In this document: one piece after another, positions 28,915 through 38,843 of the stretch | Layout of the letters: the number at the start of each line of letters is the position of its first letter | Position numbering within the stretch: position 1 is the stretch's first letter | NCBI GenBank assembly: GCA_914767885.1 | Contig: CAJZBQ010000056.1 | Span: 822,001 to 886,000, forward strand | Length of the DNA: 64,000 bases | Direction of reading: 5' to 3' | Source of the DNA: Blepharisma stoltei | Taxonomy: Eukaryota > Ciliophora > Heterotrichea > Heterotrichida > Blepharismidae | Position numbers and translations under genes: made by a program | Notes under the pieces: model-generated | Database searches by the model: none | What the model saw: only the letters and a program-made list of their open reading frames with translations | Told to the model about the DNA's origin: nothing

Positions 28915-30895
28915 ATGGATAACCGTAAAGAAAATTCCGATTCCGATGGAAATCGTCAAAGCAGCGATGCTTCATCAACAGACAGATTGCTATTAGAAGG
29001 TTCACTAGCAAATAAAGAGCAAAAAAAGTATGTTCATTGGCAAGTCCGTATTGGAGACTCTCCTGACTCCTTCCCTACGTTAGCGAACAAATAAATTGGA
29101 AAAATCTACTTTTTTGCCCGAAAATCCATCATCCATAAGCAAGCAAAAATTTTGATATATAAATGATTATGAAAGCTAGTCCTGTTAAATTTTAAACAGT
29201 TTGCATTCTAAAGCATAAATTTGCAGATTAACTAATATTTGTTACCATTTTGCGAATTAGGATTATTTTATATTTCAAAAAAAATTATAACGATGACCCC
29301 CCCCTCAATCTTCATGTCTATTGCAACAAAAATTTTTCGAAAAAATTTTCATGCCTACTGCAACACAAAATTTTTATAAAAAAGAATTAATGCATTTTTC
29401 TCTAGGTGAGTTTCTCAAAAACCCCATAAAACAGCGCTGCTGTAGGCGTGTCAATGACCTTCTCATCGAGATTTGGACGGCTATTGTCATTGCTCGCCAT
29501 TTTATTAAACTTATCTAGCTAAAAAGTACAGAAAAATTTAAGATGCGAATCTAAATTTGCTGCAAGAGGATTAGGATTATTACAGACAGGCGCTAGCCAT
29601 ATTGGTGGCACAGTCACCAAAGACCTCCCGTGCAGAAGGTTCTACCGCTTTTCGATTCCAGCCCAGAGGGTGTATTCCTCTTATTAGTGCCCTTCCGGTA
29701 CCTTCTGTCTCCTCCTTGCCTTGCGGGTTCAGTCTTGAGTGGGCGGCTTATGGATTTCTGCGTCCCTGCTACGGGCAATTGGAGTAGCTTGATTCCAAGG
29801 ATCAGCTCCTTAGAGTCTATCGGGTGTCAAAGTACCTTCCTTCGACAGCTACAGGAAAAAGACTGTTCCCCTGTGGCCTGGGCAAAAACCCCAGTTTCTC
29901 GGTAGAGGAATACCCATGAGTCCTCGGATCAAAAGGACGTTGTTGAGCGCATCTATTTCCAACCACAGGAAAGCAGCCAAAACCTGCCCGGATATACACT
30001 TCTTGAGCCTGCGTCTGATTCTCGGCTTGGGGTCCGTCCCAGTTCGCATTAGCCATAAGGTCTGGAATGCTGCGTTAAGAGGGCAGGCTGACACGTGTCG
30101 CCATTTTAATATATATAATTTGTTGCAAGAGACATGAAAATTATTATTTTTTTTATATATAATTTGTTGCAAGAGACATGAAAATTATTATTTTTTTTAT
30201 ATATAATTTGTTGCAAGAGACATGAAAAAATTATTTTTTTTATATATAAAATTTTATATTAAAAAATTGCATTTTTGTTGCAATAGACATGAAGATTGAG
30301 GGGGGGGTCATCGTTATAAAATTTTATAAATATATTTAAAAAAAAAATTAACCCTTTATGAGCGAACAGAATTTTTTTGTTGGCTCCATGGAGGGGGAGT
30401 GAGCAAAAAGTTGTAATTGAGCTCGACTACGAAACTTGCCCCAGAACCTGCGAAAATTTCTGACAAATTGCAAACTCGTTTAAGGAGCTCAGCTATAGAG
30501 GAAGCATGTTCCACAGAGTTGTAGCAAACGGCTATGTAGAAGGTGGGTTTATTAACTCCTCTGATGGAAGCAAGATAAATTCATCAATATATGGAAGCTA
30601 TTTTTCAGATGAAAATTATTCTTATATACATGACAAGCCAGGTATTATAGGAATGAGTAATAGTGGGAAGCATAAGAATGGGAGCGTGTTTTATATAACT
30701 CTGAGACCAATGATGCATTTAAATGGGAGACTTGTAGCTTTTGGTAGGGTTGTTGAAGGGATTGATGTAATCAGAGATATTTCACAAGTGCAGTGCAAAA
30801 ATCAAAGACCATTAGTGCCTTGTGTTATTAAACTCTTCATAGTGTTAAGTATTTCTCTATGAAAAGTGGTATTTTATTTTCTTATTACAAAATAG
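28915..30895 (+). CDS. Cyclophilin-type peptidyl-prolyl isomerase, split by a 1.3-kb IES
   Basis: 214 residues after removal of 29067-30402. The N-terminal 40 residues are disordered (Ser/Asp-rich). The cyclophilin fold starts at YVHWQVRIGDSP and continues after the join with EQKVVIELDYETCPRTCENFW, YRGSMFHRVV, GFINSSDGS, PGIIGMSNSGKHKNGSVFYITL and LVAFGRVVEGIDVI. The catalytic Arg-containing FHRVV motif is present; the usual GDFT is GFIN and the active-site Phe-x-x-x-Gln is diverged, so activity may be low. A hydrophobic tail (VIKLFIVLSISLWKVVFYF) follows, with TGA as Trp, perhaps a membrane anchor. Confidence 0.85.
29288..30318. mobile_element. Nested element with about 44-bp perfect inverted termini
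   Basis: Left end ACGATGACCCCCCCCTCAATC..., right end its exact inverse ...GATTGAGGGGGGGGTCATCGT, with TATAA on both sides. Near the right end there are three tandem copies of a roughly 50-bp unit (AATTTGTTGCAAGAGACATG plus an AT stretch). No transposase frame. It lies inside family A and contains a SINE. Confidence 0.85.
29569..30116 (+). mobile_element. SINE-like retroposon, copy 1 (548 bp)
   Basis: Starts TTAGGATTATTACAGACAGGCGC and ends GTGTCGCCATTTTAAT, with flanking AATTTG(C/T)TGCAAGAG as target duplication. The 5' part has tRNA-promoter-like boxes: TGGTGGCACAGT (A-box-like) and TTTCGATTCC (B-box-like) about 45 bp apart. Same family at 36320, 43223, 56628 and 60930 (inverted). Confidence 0.75.
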
Positions 30896-30927
30896 ATAAT
30901 TAATGATTATTAAAATTTTTTATTTAT

Positions 30928-31164
30928 ATGGATAGGTCTGTTTCAAGTGGGAATTACTTGAATTCATTAGCGGGAGCGGAAAATAAACACAAATTACATA
31001 AAGATCACTTTCAAAGCAAACTGGAAGCTGCGGATTTAACTACATTAATGAGTAGGAGAGAAGCAATTGTGAAGGAAATAGAAAGCACAAGAGAAGAACT
31101 GGAAGAGCAAAGGAAATTTAGAGATGTTATTTCAAACCTAATAGCTGATATGATGGCTTATTAA
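30928..31164 (+). CDS. Small coiled-coil protein
   Basis: 78 residues, ATG at 30928, TAA at 31162-31164. It is almost entirely helical, with a coiled coil over residues 35-78 (LMSRREAIVKEIESTREELE). No known domain; no TGA or IES. It starts 33 nt after the cyclophilin stop on the same strand. Confidence 0.6.
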   Translation: MDRSVSSGNYLNSLAGAENKHKLHKDHFQSKLEAADLTTLMSRREAIVKEIESTREELEEQRKFRDVISNLIADMMAY

Positions 31165-31919
31165 TAATTATAAGACAATATAGATCCCTAATATATTTTG
31201 TATATTGTTGTAAATTCTTTAGATGCTGATATTTTAGATGCAGGCCAGATCATTCTGTATACAATTGATTTTAATTTTGAACTAAGTAATTTGATAGATA
31301 AAAATAATCAATTTAACCTTATAGAAAATATTCCATGCTTTTGCTAATATTCTTTTTTATCACTTTAGAGGAGTCTAAATACACTTTTTATTATGTTGTC
31401 TTTAGATTCCTTATTTCGATACTCAATTACCAAAAATAATAGCTTGCACATTGAGAAAGTTGCTCATCCAAATAAAGCTCCTCAAATATACCCTGAGCGT
31501 ATTAAGCCAATTTGATGTACCATATAAGTTAATATCATAAAAACTCACGTTTTAAATATATAGATGATATCTTTACTGATTTAAAAATTAATTTGAATAC
31601 TCAATATATTGGCGATGAAAAAATTTTTTTGATAAAAGAATCATTTATTTAATCTTTTTCTTGGAATTCTTAAAATTTCTGACACAAAAATAAAATATGC
31701 ATTGCAAAATAATGAAATTGATATTAAAATCGATTCATGTATAAGAGTTCTAGAGTCCAAGTATAAAACTTAAGCTATCAAATATAACAAAAATGCATTT
31801 AAATTATTGATTGTGATTACCAGCGTGTTATTCATTTGCATTACACTACTTCATAAAGAAAAAAGAGCAATAATTCCATTACAGAAAGAACTTGCTTTAG
31901 GAAGAATTCTCCTTGAATA
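31165..31919 (+). pseudogene. Relic of the large membrane-protein family
   Basis: Short coding-like pieces in several frames with many TAA/TAG. The end resembles the membrane span and tail of the family: VITSVLFICITLLHKEKR, then LALGRILLE and TAA at about 31919, directly upstream of the first intact copy. Only this 3' part can be placed with some confidence. Confidence 0.45.
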
Positions 31920-31950
31920 AATAAATCATAAAAAATGTTTTATAATTATT

Positions 31951-34900
31951 ATGATTAATTGAAAATTACTATTTCTCATTATCTCAGCAGTCACTTCCAA
32001 AGATTTTGGCACCTTCTATTTGTCAGAAGAAGAGTGGATTGACCTTGATCTTCATGAATACTTCTCTTCTAATGAGATTGCCTTCTATATTTCCAATACA
32101 AATTCTTCTAGTAATGATATTTCTTTGTACCAAAATTCTAGCATTCAATTAATTTCATATGTGCAGCATGAATTAATCAATGAAATCGATTATTATAATA
32201 GCAGCTATGATGAAAATTTTCCGATATTTGCAATGAATAATAATTTTTTTGTGGTGTGATTTAAAGGAAAAGAAATCGTTTTATACATGCTATCTGAAAA
32301 CATTAGGAAATTTGAAAAAATGTGGAATTTAAATGTTGGAAGCAAAGAATGCAGAGGAGAAATTACACAAATTAAAGAGATCTCTAATAAAAATGCTGTC
32401 TATTTAATTATTCTAGTAAGATGCAAAATAAATAGTTCACTGGATTTATGAAAAAACGAAATTTATATTCTCGATTTAAAGAATTTCTATGAAACTCCAA
32501 CCCCAATTCATTTTAATTTATGAGATATAAAATACTTACACAACTTAAAAATTTCATCTCAATCTCATCGCAATTTTATAGCAATTTATGGAAATTTTCA
32601 AAGCGGAAAGCAAATAATTTTTATATACGAATTCCTAATAAATCAGCAAATATGCTTGAAATTGATTCAATCAATAGATCAGCATCCCCAGCACTATAAA
32701 TTTCAAGAAAACGAGCTTAATATTGCTCAAATACAATTTTCGAAAAATCAGATGATTTTACTTGATGCCTTAAAAGGTGCTTTTTACTTTGAGTATAAAG
32801 CATTTCATAATATATTTGAATGTATGAAATATGCTGACCTATCAAACTATGGAAGACTTTATAGCTTTTCTTGGCTAATGAATTATCGCCTCGCTGTTGG
32901 GAGTGATAAAGGAATTGCAATCTTAGAATCAAAAACGCAAGTATATCGCTTAATTTATTGAATAGATATTTTTGATATTACTGGATATACTTTACCAATT
33001 CAATCATTATATTTTTGGGAAAATTTAATTATATTGAAGATGAGTGACATAAATACTAACCTTTTGCTAATTCTTGACATAAAACAAAATTTGAAAGCTC
33101 AATTGATAAGTACTATTGATTTAAGTCTTCTTATTGGCAATTCATTTAAACCTTCAGGAATGTGAAGTTGCATCGAAAATATTTCTGGAAATAAATTTTA
33201 TTTACGAGATGATTATGATGGAATTCGATTATATGCTCTGGAACCAAAAGATTGAAGCCTAAGAATCTGAGGAAATCATTCATTTTATGCTGAAATTGCT
33301 GCTAAAACAGGACATAAAAATAAAAAACATACGAAAAAATCTTTCAATGTAATTTCAATTCCTCTTGAATCAAATGACATTTACACAATAGCAAATAACC
33401 AAAAAATAGATCCAGATACAAGCATAAATTCAATTTTTAATGGAGCTTATCATCTCGAACAAATTCACCCAAAATCATTTTTTTCGGGTCCAAATCTTAC
33501 ATACTCAATAGCAAGCATAGAGCTCCCTAATGATTTTTCAGTTGAAATTCTGCAAACCAATAAAATTAAAGATGCTAGATTCCTTGATCTTGCAAAGCCC
33601 CCAATTATCATAAAACACAATTTTAATGAAATTGGTATGCTATCAGAAGATGGTTTATTATTTTATAATGTTTTTAAAGGAGAATACAAATATTTGAACG
33701 GTTCGCAAAATATTATTGATATAATGTGAGGGAGAGATGATTATACGATGATGACATTAGAAAATGGCGATAAATCCCAAAGGCTCTCCATTTATGAAGC
33801 ATTACCATTATGAAAAAAACAATTCAAATTTATTACTAGTATAGAGTATGAAGAAAAATGTAGTTTTTTCAAACGTATTCTTGACTCTTTAAGTGCTGTT
33901 ATTATAGTCTGTGCTACCAATCAAAGCATTTCAATTCATCGTATTTTTAGCACTAATTATATATGGGCACGACCAAAAATTTATTTAAGTGAATATGGGA
34001 TTAACTCAGTTGCTAGCTTAGATGGAGCGATATTACAATTTAGTCCTACTATCATTTTGTCTATTATTGACCAATATAAAGGGCTATTGTCACTTGAATG
34101 CGGAATAGAACAATTGCAATGCAAAATTCGTCAAAGTTCTTATTCAATTAGAATATCAAGTATACAAAAGATTGTAATGTCTGGGGACTTTGTTTATTTG
34201 ATTTGTTTAGATGAGAAAATCAGGGTTTTGAATTCAGATCTACAGTATTTAAAAACTCTAAGCCCTCGTGTCAAAGGCAAAATAATGAGTTCTTATACAC
34301 TTTTAAATTTTTTAGTGCTGCAAATTGATAATCATATAGTAGTGCTAGATGGATCCCTTTCCTCACATGATTCTTTTGTTTATCATTTAGAAATTGATGC
34401 ACAATGCGAAACTATTCAGAGCGATATTTTTGAACATTTTGATTGCCCCTTTATTTTTATTGCTATTATTTGTCAAAAGTCTAGAATAAGTATATATGAA
34501 TTTCAATGTGATTTTTATTCAACTAATTATAAGGTCTATCAATTTGCTTATAACATAAACATATATTTAAAAGATGATACAATAGTTAAAGATAATGAAT
34601 TTTCAGGGAAAATTAGTTTGGCGGCTCAAAATTTATATGATAGATCAGTGATCGATATCAATTATAAAATTAGTTTGGTTGATAATAATATATTAGTTAA
34701 CTATGAAAACGTTCCGAAAGAAATTGAGATAAAACACAGTCAAGTCAAATTTATCAGTCTAAAAGACGTATTTATAGGAGATGATATTAGAGCTTCTGTA
34801 AAATTAAACAATATAGCTGATGAGCAAGAATGGCCTGGCATGCTGCCAATTAAACTCCAGCAAATATACACAGAATCTTCTGTTTTTACTTATAATAGCA

Positions 34901-36920
34901 CGAAATTCTACGACCACACTCCTATTGAAGAAATAAACAAATATATAGTCCGATCCCTATTTTGGATCTATTTCTAATGATTTCTTCCGGTGTCATATGC
35001 GGATTTTGATTTACGACAAAGTTTGTGTTCGCCAATTCTCCATATGGCATCAAGAGAAGTTATGAGAGCTAGATCCAAAATAGGGATCGGACTATATTCT
35101 TGCAACCAATGAAAATTTGATGATTTTAGATATAAAAGATAACTATAAAATCGAAGCAATAATACCACTAAAAGCCATACTTAACTATGAATTAAATGGA
35201 TGCACCTCATTGACAGCTGTAGGTACAAAAAATTATTCAGTCTTGGTTACAGCAATATGTACATATTTTATTCCTATGGAAAATTATTGAAACGAACGAA
35301 AAAGGAGGTTAGACTTGATAATATCCAAAGCACTAGTTATATTTGAATATAATTCTCAAACAAAAACTATATTAAAAAGAGCTTTTATTGGCATTGGAGA
35401 TGCTAATTACATGATAAGAGCTTCAAAAACAAGCGACTTTAGGTATGATTTATTTTTAATGAAAAAAACTTCAGAATTTTCTTTGGCTCGTAATAGTATC
35501 TTTTGATATAAAGGGACCTGAAATAATGAAAAGCTAACCATAGATTTTGACAAAGAAATTAATTATTCCCTTCTTGGGATAGCTGAGTTCTTTGCAAAAT
35601 CAATTGATATTGTCTTTTTTAAAACAAGCATAATTGTATTGTATATAGTTGATGCTGAATTTGGCTTAAGAGTCCTATTAATAGATGAAAATAGCCAAAT
35701 TAATCTGGTAGAAAGCATTCCTCACCCTCACTTAAACTCTTTTTCCTCAATTTGCCATAGCCAAGATAAACTCTTCGTTGATACTTTTAAGGGACATTTA
35801 TTCAGATATACAATATTAGCTAATTCAAGCTTAATATTTGATAAAGCTGCCTATTCTTATCAAAATTCTTACTATAAGGAAGATATAGCCAATTCAATTG
35901 CATGTATGAAAGAGAGCATTAAATATGTGTTTAGCGTACATATGAGAAATCCTAGCACTTTTCTGAGGATTTGAAATGACATGAAATGAACTGACATAAA
36001 AATTAATATATTATTTTCTGAAGCTCATTTATTTAGGATTATGACAATAGGTGATAGCAAAATTTCACTTATCGAAGATAATTTTTTTACTTTGAAAATT
36101 CGGACTCTAATTGACCCATATATTGAAATTAGTGCACTCTCGAAAGAAAATTATTCGAAATTTAATAAAATTTGAGGAAAAAATGGAATTAAGCTTGAAA
36201 TAAATGCTTATAACAGTTTTAAAAAAACCAACTCTGCTATAATTTATATTAAATCTACAGATCAAAATATTTCACATCATTATTGAAACATATGACCGAT
36301 TTTTTGATTTGCAACAGTGGCTAGGTTAGACTATTAAAGCAGACGCTAGCCATATTGATGCGCAGTTACCAAAGACCTTCTGTACGGGAGGTTCTATTGC
36401 TTTTTGACTCCAGTCCAAAGAGTCTTTGCCCTAAGGTGGATGCCATTTCCAGTACATACTTTCTCCTCCTTGCGGCTTAGTCTTGAGTGCTTATAAATTT
36501 CTGCGTCCCTGCTACGGGCGATTGGAGTAGCTTGATTTCATGGATCAGCTCCTTGGAGTCTGTCGGGTGCCGATGTGCCTTTCAACTCCCTTGTGGATCA
36601 AAGGATGTTGCTGGGCACCTCCATTTACAACCACAGGAAGGCAGCATAAACCTACCCGGATACAGATCTCTTGAGCTTGCACTTGATTTTTGGCTTGGAG
36701 TCTGTCCCAGTTCGCTACAGCCATAAGGTCCGGACTGTTATACCAAGAGAGCAAACTGACACGTGTCACCATTTTAATGTATATTTGATTTGCAACAGTG
36801 ATTTTTATTTTAATTTTATTTATTCTCATTATTTTATATTATAAGAAAAAGAAAAATAATATAAGAAAAGAGTTTAATGAAGAAGGCTTGATTTTAGAAG
36901 AAATTAAACATAGGAATTAA
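31951..36920 (+). CDS. Large single-pass membrane protein, tandem family copy 1
   Basis: About 1,445 residues if a palindromic IES (34946-35096) and a SINE (36320-36800 including one target repeat) are removed; more than twenty TGA codons read as Trp. It has a signal peptide (WKLLFLIISAVTS), then FGTFYLSEEEWIDLDLHEYF and a very long beta-strand-rich ectodomain with repeated Leu/Ile-Tyr-Asp strands, suggestive of several beta-propellers. The C-terminal span (FATVIFILILFILIILYY) and basic tail appear only after exact SINE removal; otherwise the frame stops after FATVARLDY. Homologous over its whole length to the gene at 38844. Function unknown; a surface receptor or adhesion protein is plausible. 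Confidence 0.72.
34946..35096. mobile_element. Palindromic IES (151 bp)
   Basis: TATA on both sides. The first 26 bp (TAGTCCGATCCCTATTTTGG...) are inverted at the other end (...AAATAGGGATCGGACTA). Removal joins aaa tat a to tt ctt gca and keeps the frame. Unlike family A or B. Confidence 0.9.
36320..36783 (+). mobile_element. SINE-like retroposon, copy 2, inside a coding region
   Basis: Flanked by the 17-bp target duplication TTTGATTTGCAACAGTG (36303-36319 and 36784-36800). The body matches copy 1, including GCTAGCCATATTG near the start and CACGTGTCACCATTTTAATG at the end. It interrupts the codons of a transmembrane helix in the large membrane-protein gene. Confidence 0.9.
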
Positions 36921-37194
36921 GCTGCTTAATTTATAAGTCTTATAATTATTAGTCTTTTAGAAAAGGGAGCTAATTTGGAAAGAGAAATTGCGAGGATCTA
37001 TCAATCTGACATATTTTTAAAGTCTATATTATGATTTCATTAATTAATCGCACTAAAATTTAATCTATTAAAACCAGAGTAGTAAGGATAATTTTAATTA
37101 ACTGCTCAAGTTTGCTTCAATACCATTAATATTGACGGTAATAAACCAGTTATTTTTTATTTTTTTAGCTCTATTAAGATTATAAGATAAAATA

Positions 37195-37382
37195 ATCTGT
37201 TTAGCTTGCAAATGGTAAATTTGATTTATCTATTTTATTATTCTCATTAAAGGAATTTTGAACATTTTATTTGGCAGAAGAAGAATGAATTATTCTTGAT
37301 CTCCACGACTATTTTATCTCTAATGAAATTTGAATTTTACATTTCCAATAATAATTCAACTGGTAATGATATTTCTTTAACT
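37195..37382 (+). pseudogene. 5' fragment of the large membrane-protein family
   Basis: Reads FWTFYLAEEEWIILDLHDYF with TGA as Trp, then shifts frame (FYISNNNSTGNDISL), matching the N terminus of the genes at 31951 and 38844. It is cut off by a family A-like insertion at about 37384. Confidence 0.7.
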
Positions 37383-37383
37383 C

Positions 37384-37545
37384 CCTCTTCCCTGCGTGAG
37401 CGAACAAAACCATAAAAATTTTAATGAAAAATATTTAATATATAAGTGGTAATTATTATAATGAAATCTCTATAATTTATGGACTTGCCATTATTTTTAA
37501 ACGAAAACCGTTAGGGGATGAGGGTAGGGGAGAGAGGGGCTACCA
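37384..37545 (+). mobile_element. Family A IES fragment
   Basis: CTCCCTCTTCCCTGCGTGAGCGAAC begins the block, followed by the family interior (ATATATAAGTGGTAATTATTATAATG). The right part is replaced by unrelated G-rich sequence (GGGGATGAGGGTAGGGGAGAG), so only one end is preserved. Confidence 0.6.
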
Positions 37546-37596
37546 AGGCCGAGTCTTAGTTGTTCGAGAAGTATATGCACATGAAATAATAATTTA

Positions 37597-38520
37597 ATGA
37601 AATTATTGGCACAAAACCCAAGGGAAATTTTCTCAACAGTTCTTGGAGAGCAAAAGAATGAAGATAGCAATTTTATAATTAATCAAGAAAATAGTTCAAG
37701 AATCGCTTATGAAAATTCAAATTCACCTAGAGATTATATAGAAAGAAAAGAATATAAATACTTTGTGCATCGATGAAATTCAAAAAAACAAATAAAAATA
37801 AATCTCTTCGATTTATCAAAATCCGAATATGAACTCCCGATACAGCAGCAGTCAAATTGGCCTCACATAGTAATGCATGAAATTCCTAATAGAGGCATTT
37901 TCTGCTTTGAAAACAGAAAAGGCGGACACGTTTTCTTAATTCATCAAGATAATTCAATTGAAAATCTTTCTAACAGGCACAATCTATCTGAAGGTTCCAG
38001 TGCAATTTATCATAAAGATTTTATTTATTTATTTGGCGGGATTAATAAAAGCAATCAAGCTTTGGTTTCTGAAAGATATAATTTTATGAAAAGCAAATGA
38101 GAAATAATAAGCTCTCCTTTAGCTTTTCCATTTAATATATCAGGATTTGGAATTAATCAAAAAATTATTTTTCATGAACAGAATAGTGGCTTGCTAGGTA
38201 TTTATGATATAACAACAGATTCATATAGCGAGCTATATTTGCCTCTAGTTTATGGAGAATATAAAGAATTATTTAGTATTTCATTGTCTGTATTTTTATT
38301 TGAGGGTAGATCGAATTTATTGGAAACGAATATAGAGGGATTATATGATGGGAGATGAAAAATTGTGGGAAATATTAGTCCTTGCATGAGCCTTATAGGG
38401 AGTCCTGTTTATACAGATAACTCTATTTATTTTTTATTTTTGATACCAACTCTTAGCCTCTATAAATTTGATTTTGTTTCAAAAACCGCAATTAAAGTTA
38501 AAGATTTTATGAATAATTAA
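37597..38520 (+). CDS. Kelch-repeat-like protein
   Basis: 307 residues, ATG 37597, TAA 38518-38520, TGA as Trp three times. Repeated blades of kelch type are visible, best in AIYHKDFIYLFGGINKSNQA...ERYNFMKSKWEII, with Gly-Gly and the spaced Tyr/Trp. Others are more diverged (VYTDNSIYFLF...LYKFDF). The N-terminal 60 residues are polar. Kelch propellers bind protein partners. It lies between two copies of the large membrane-protein family on the same strand; whether it is related to them by shared beta-propeller origin is open. Confidence 0.7.
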
Positions 38521-38843
38521 TGAAATAATTATAGAAATCAATAAGAGTGAGATAAACATCATTCTAAAACCTAAACAAAAAGATGCCTAATAAATATTTT
38601 TGAAATTCTATTATCCTTTGCATATATTTTTAATGTGCAAGATATGCGGGAAATTTCCCTACATATGAGCAAAAACCTCACCTGGGTAGAAAAAATCAGG
38701 ATCGATCGAGCGACTCATATTCTCGTACTTTTTTCCTGTTTTAGTGGTATCAGATATTTTTCGTGTTTTTCTGCTTACCGTATTATTTTAATTATGGCAC
38801 ATATTTAACAATTTTAATATCATAATAAATCATAAAATAATAA
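38521..38843. other. Intergenic region
   Basis: AT-rich; no frame supported. It contains a short near-palindrome (GCGGGAAATTTCCCT, about 38647-38661). Confidence 0.5.

Larger units (their letters stand above)
29067..30402 (+). mobile_element. Family A IES with two further nested insertions (1,336 bp)
   Basis: Junction repeat is TGA (29064-29066 and 30400-30402) rather than the usual TTA. Left terminus CTCCTTCCCTACGTTAGCGAAC, right terminus TTGTTGGCTCCATGGAGGGGGAG. Family A interior is split at 29288 by an element with perfect inverted ends, which in turn holds a SINE copy. Removal restores the cyclophilin frame (GDSP/EQKV). Confidence 0.88.

Noticed and set aside
29602-29665. Functional tRNA at the start of the SINE family
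   Set aside because: A/B-box-like motifs are present, but the arms do not fold into a cloverleaf and copies diverge freely.
29602-30172. Several ORFs of 60-107 codons on both strands in the SINE copies
   Set aside because: They are not conserved among the five copies and arise from the higher GC content of the element.
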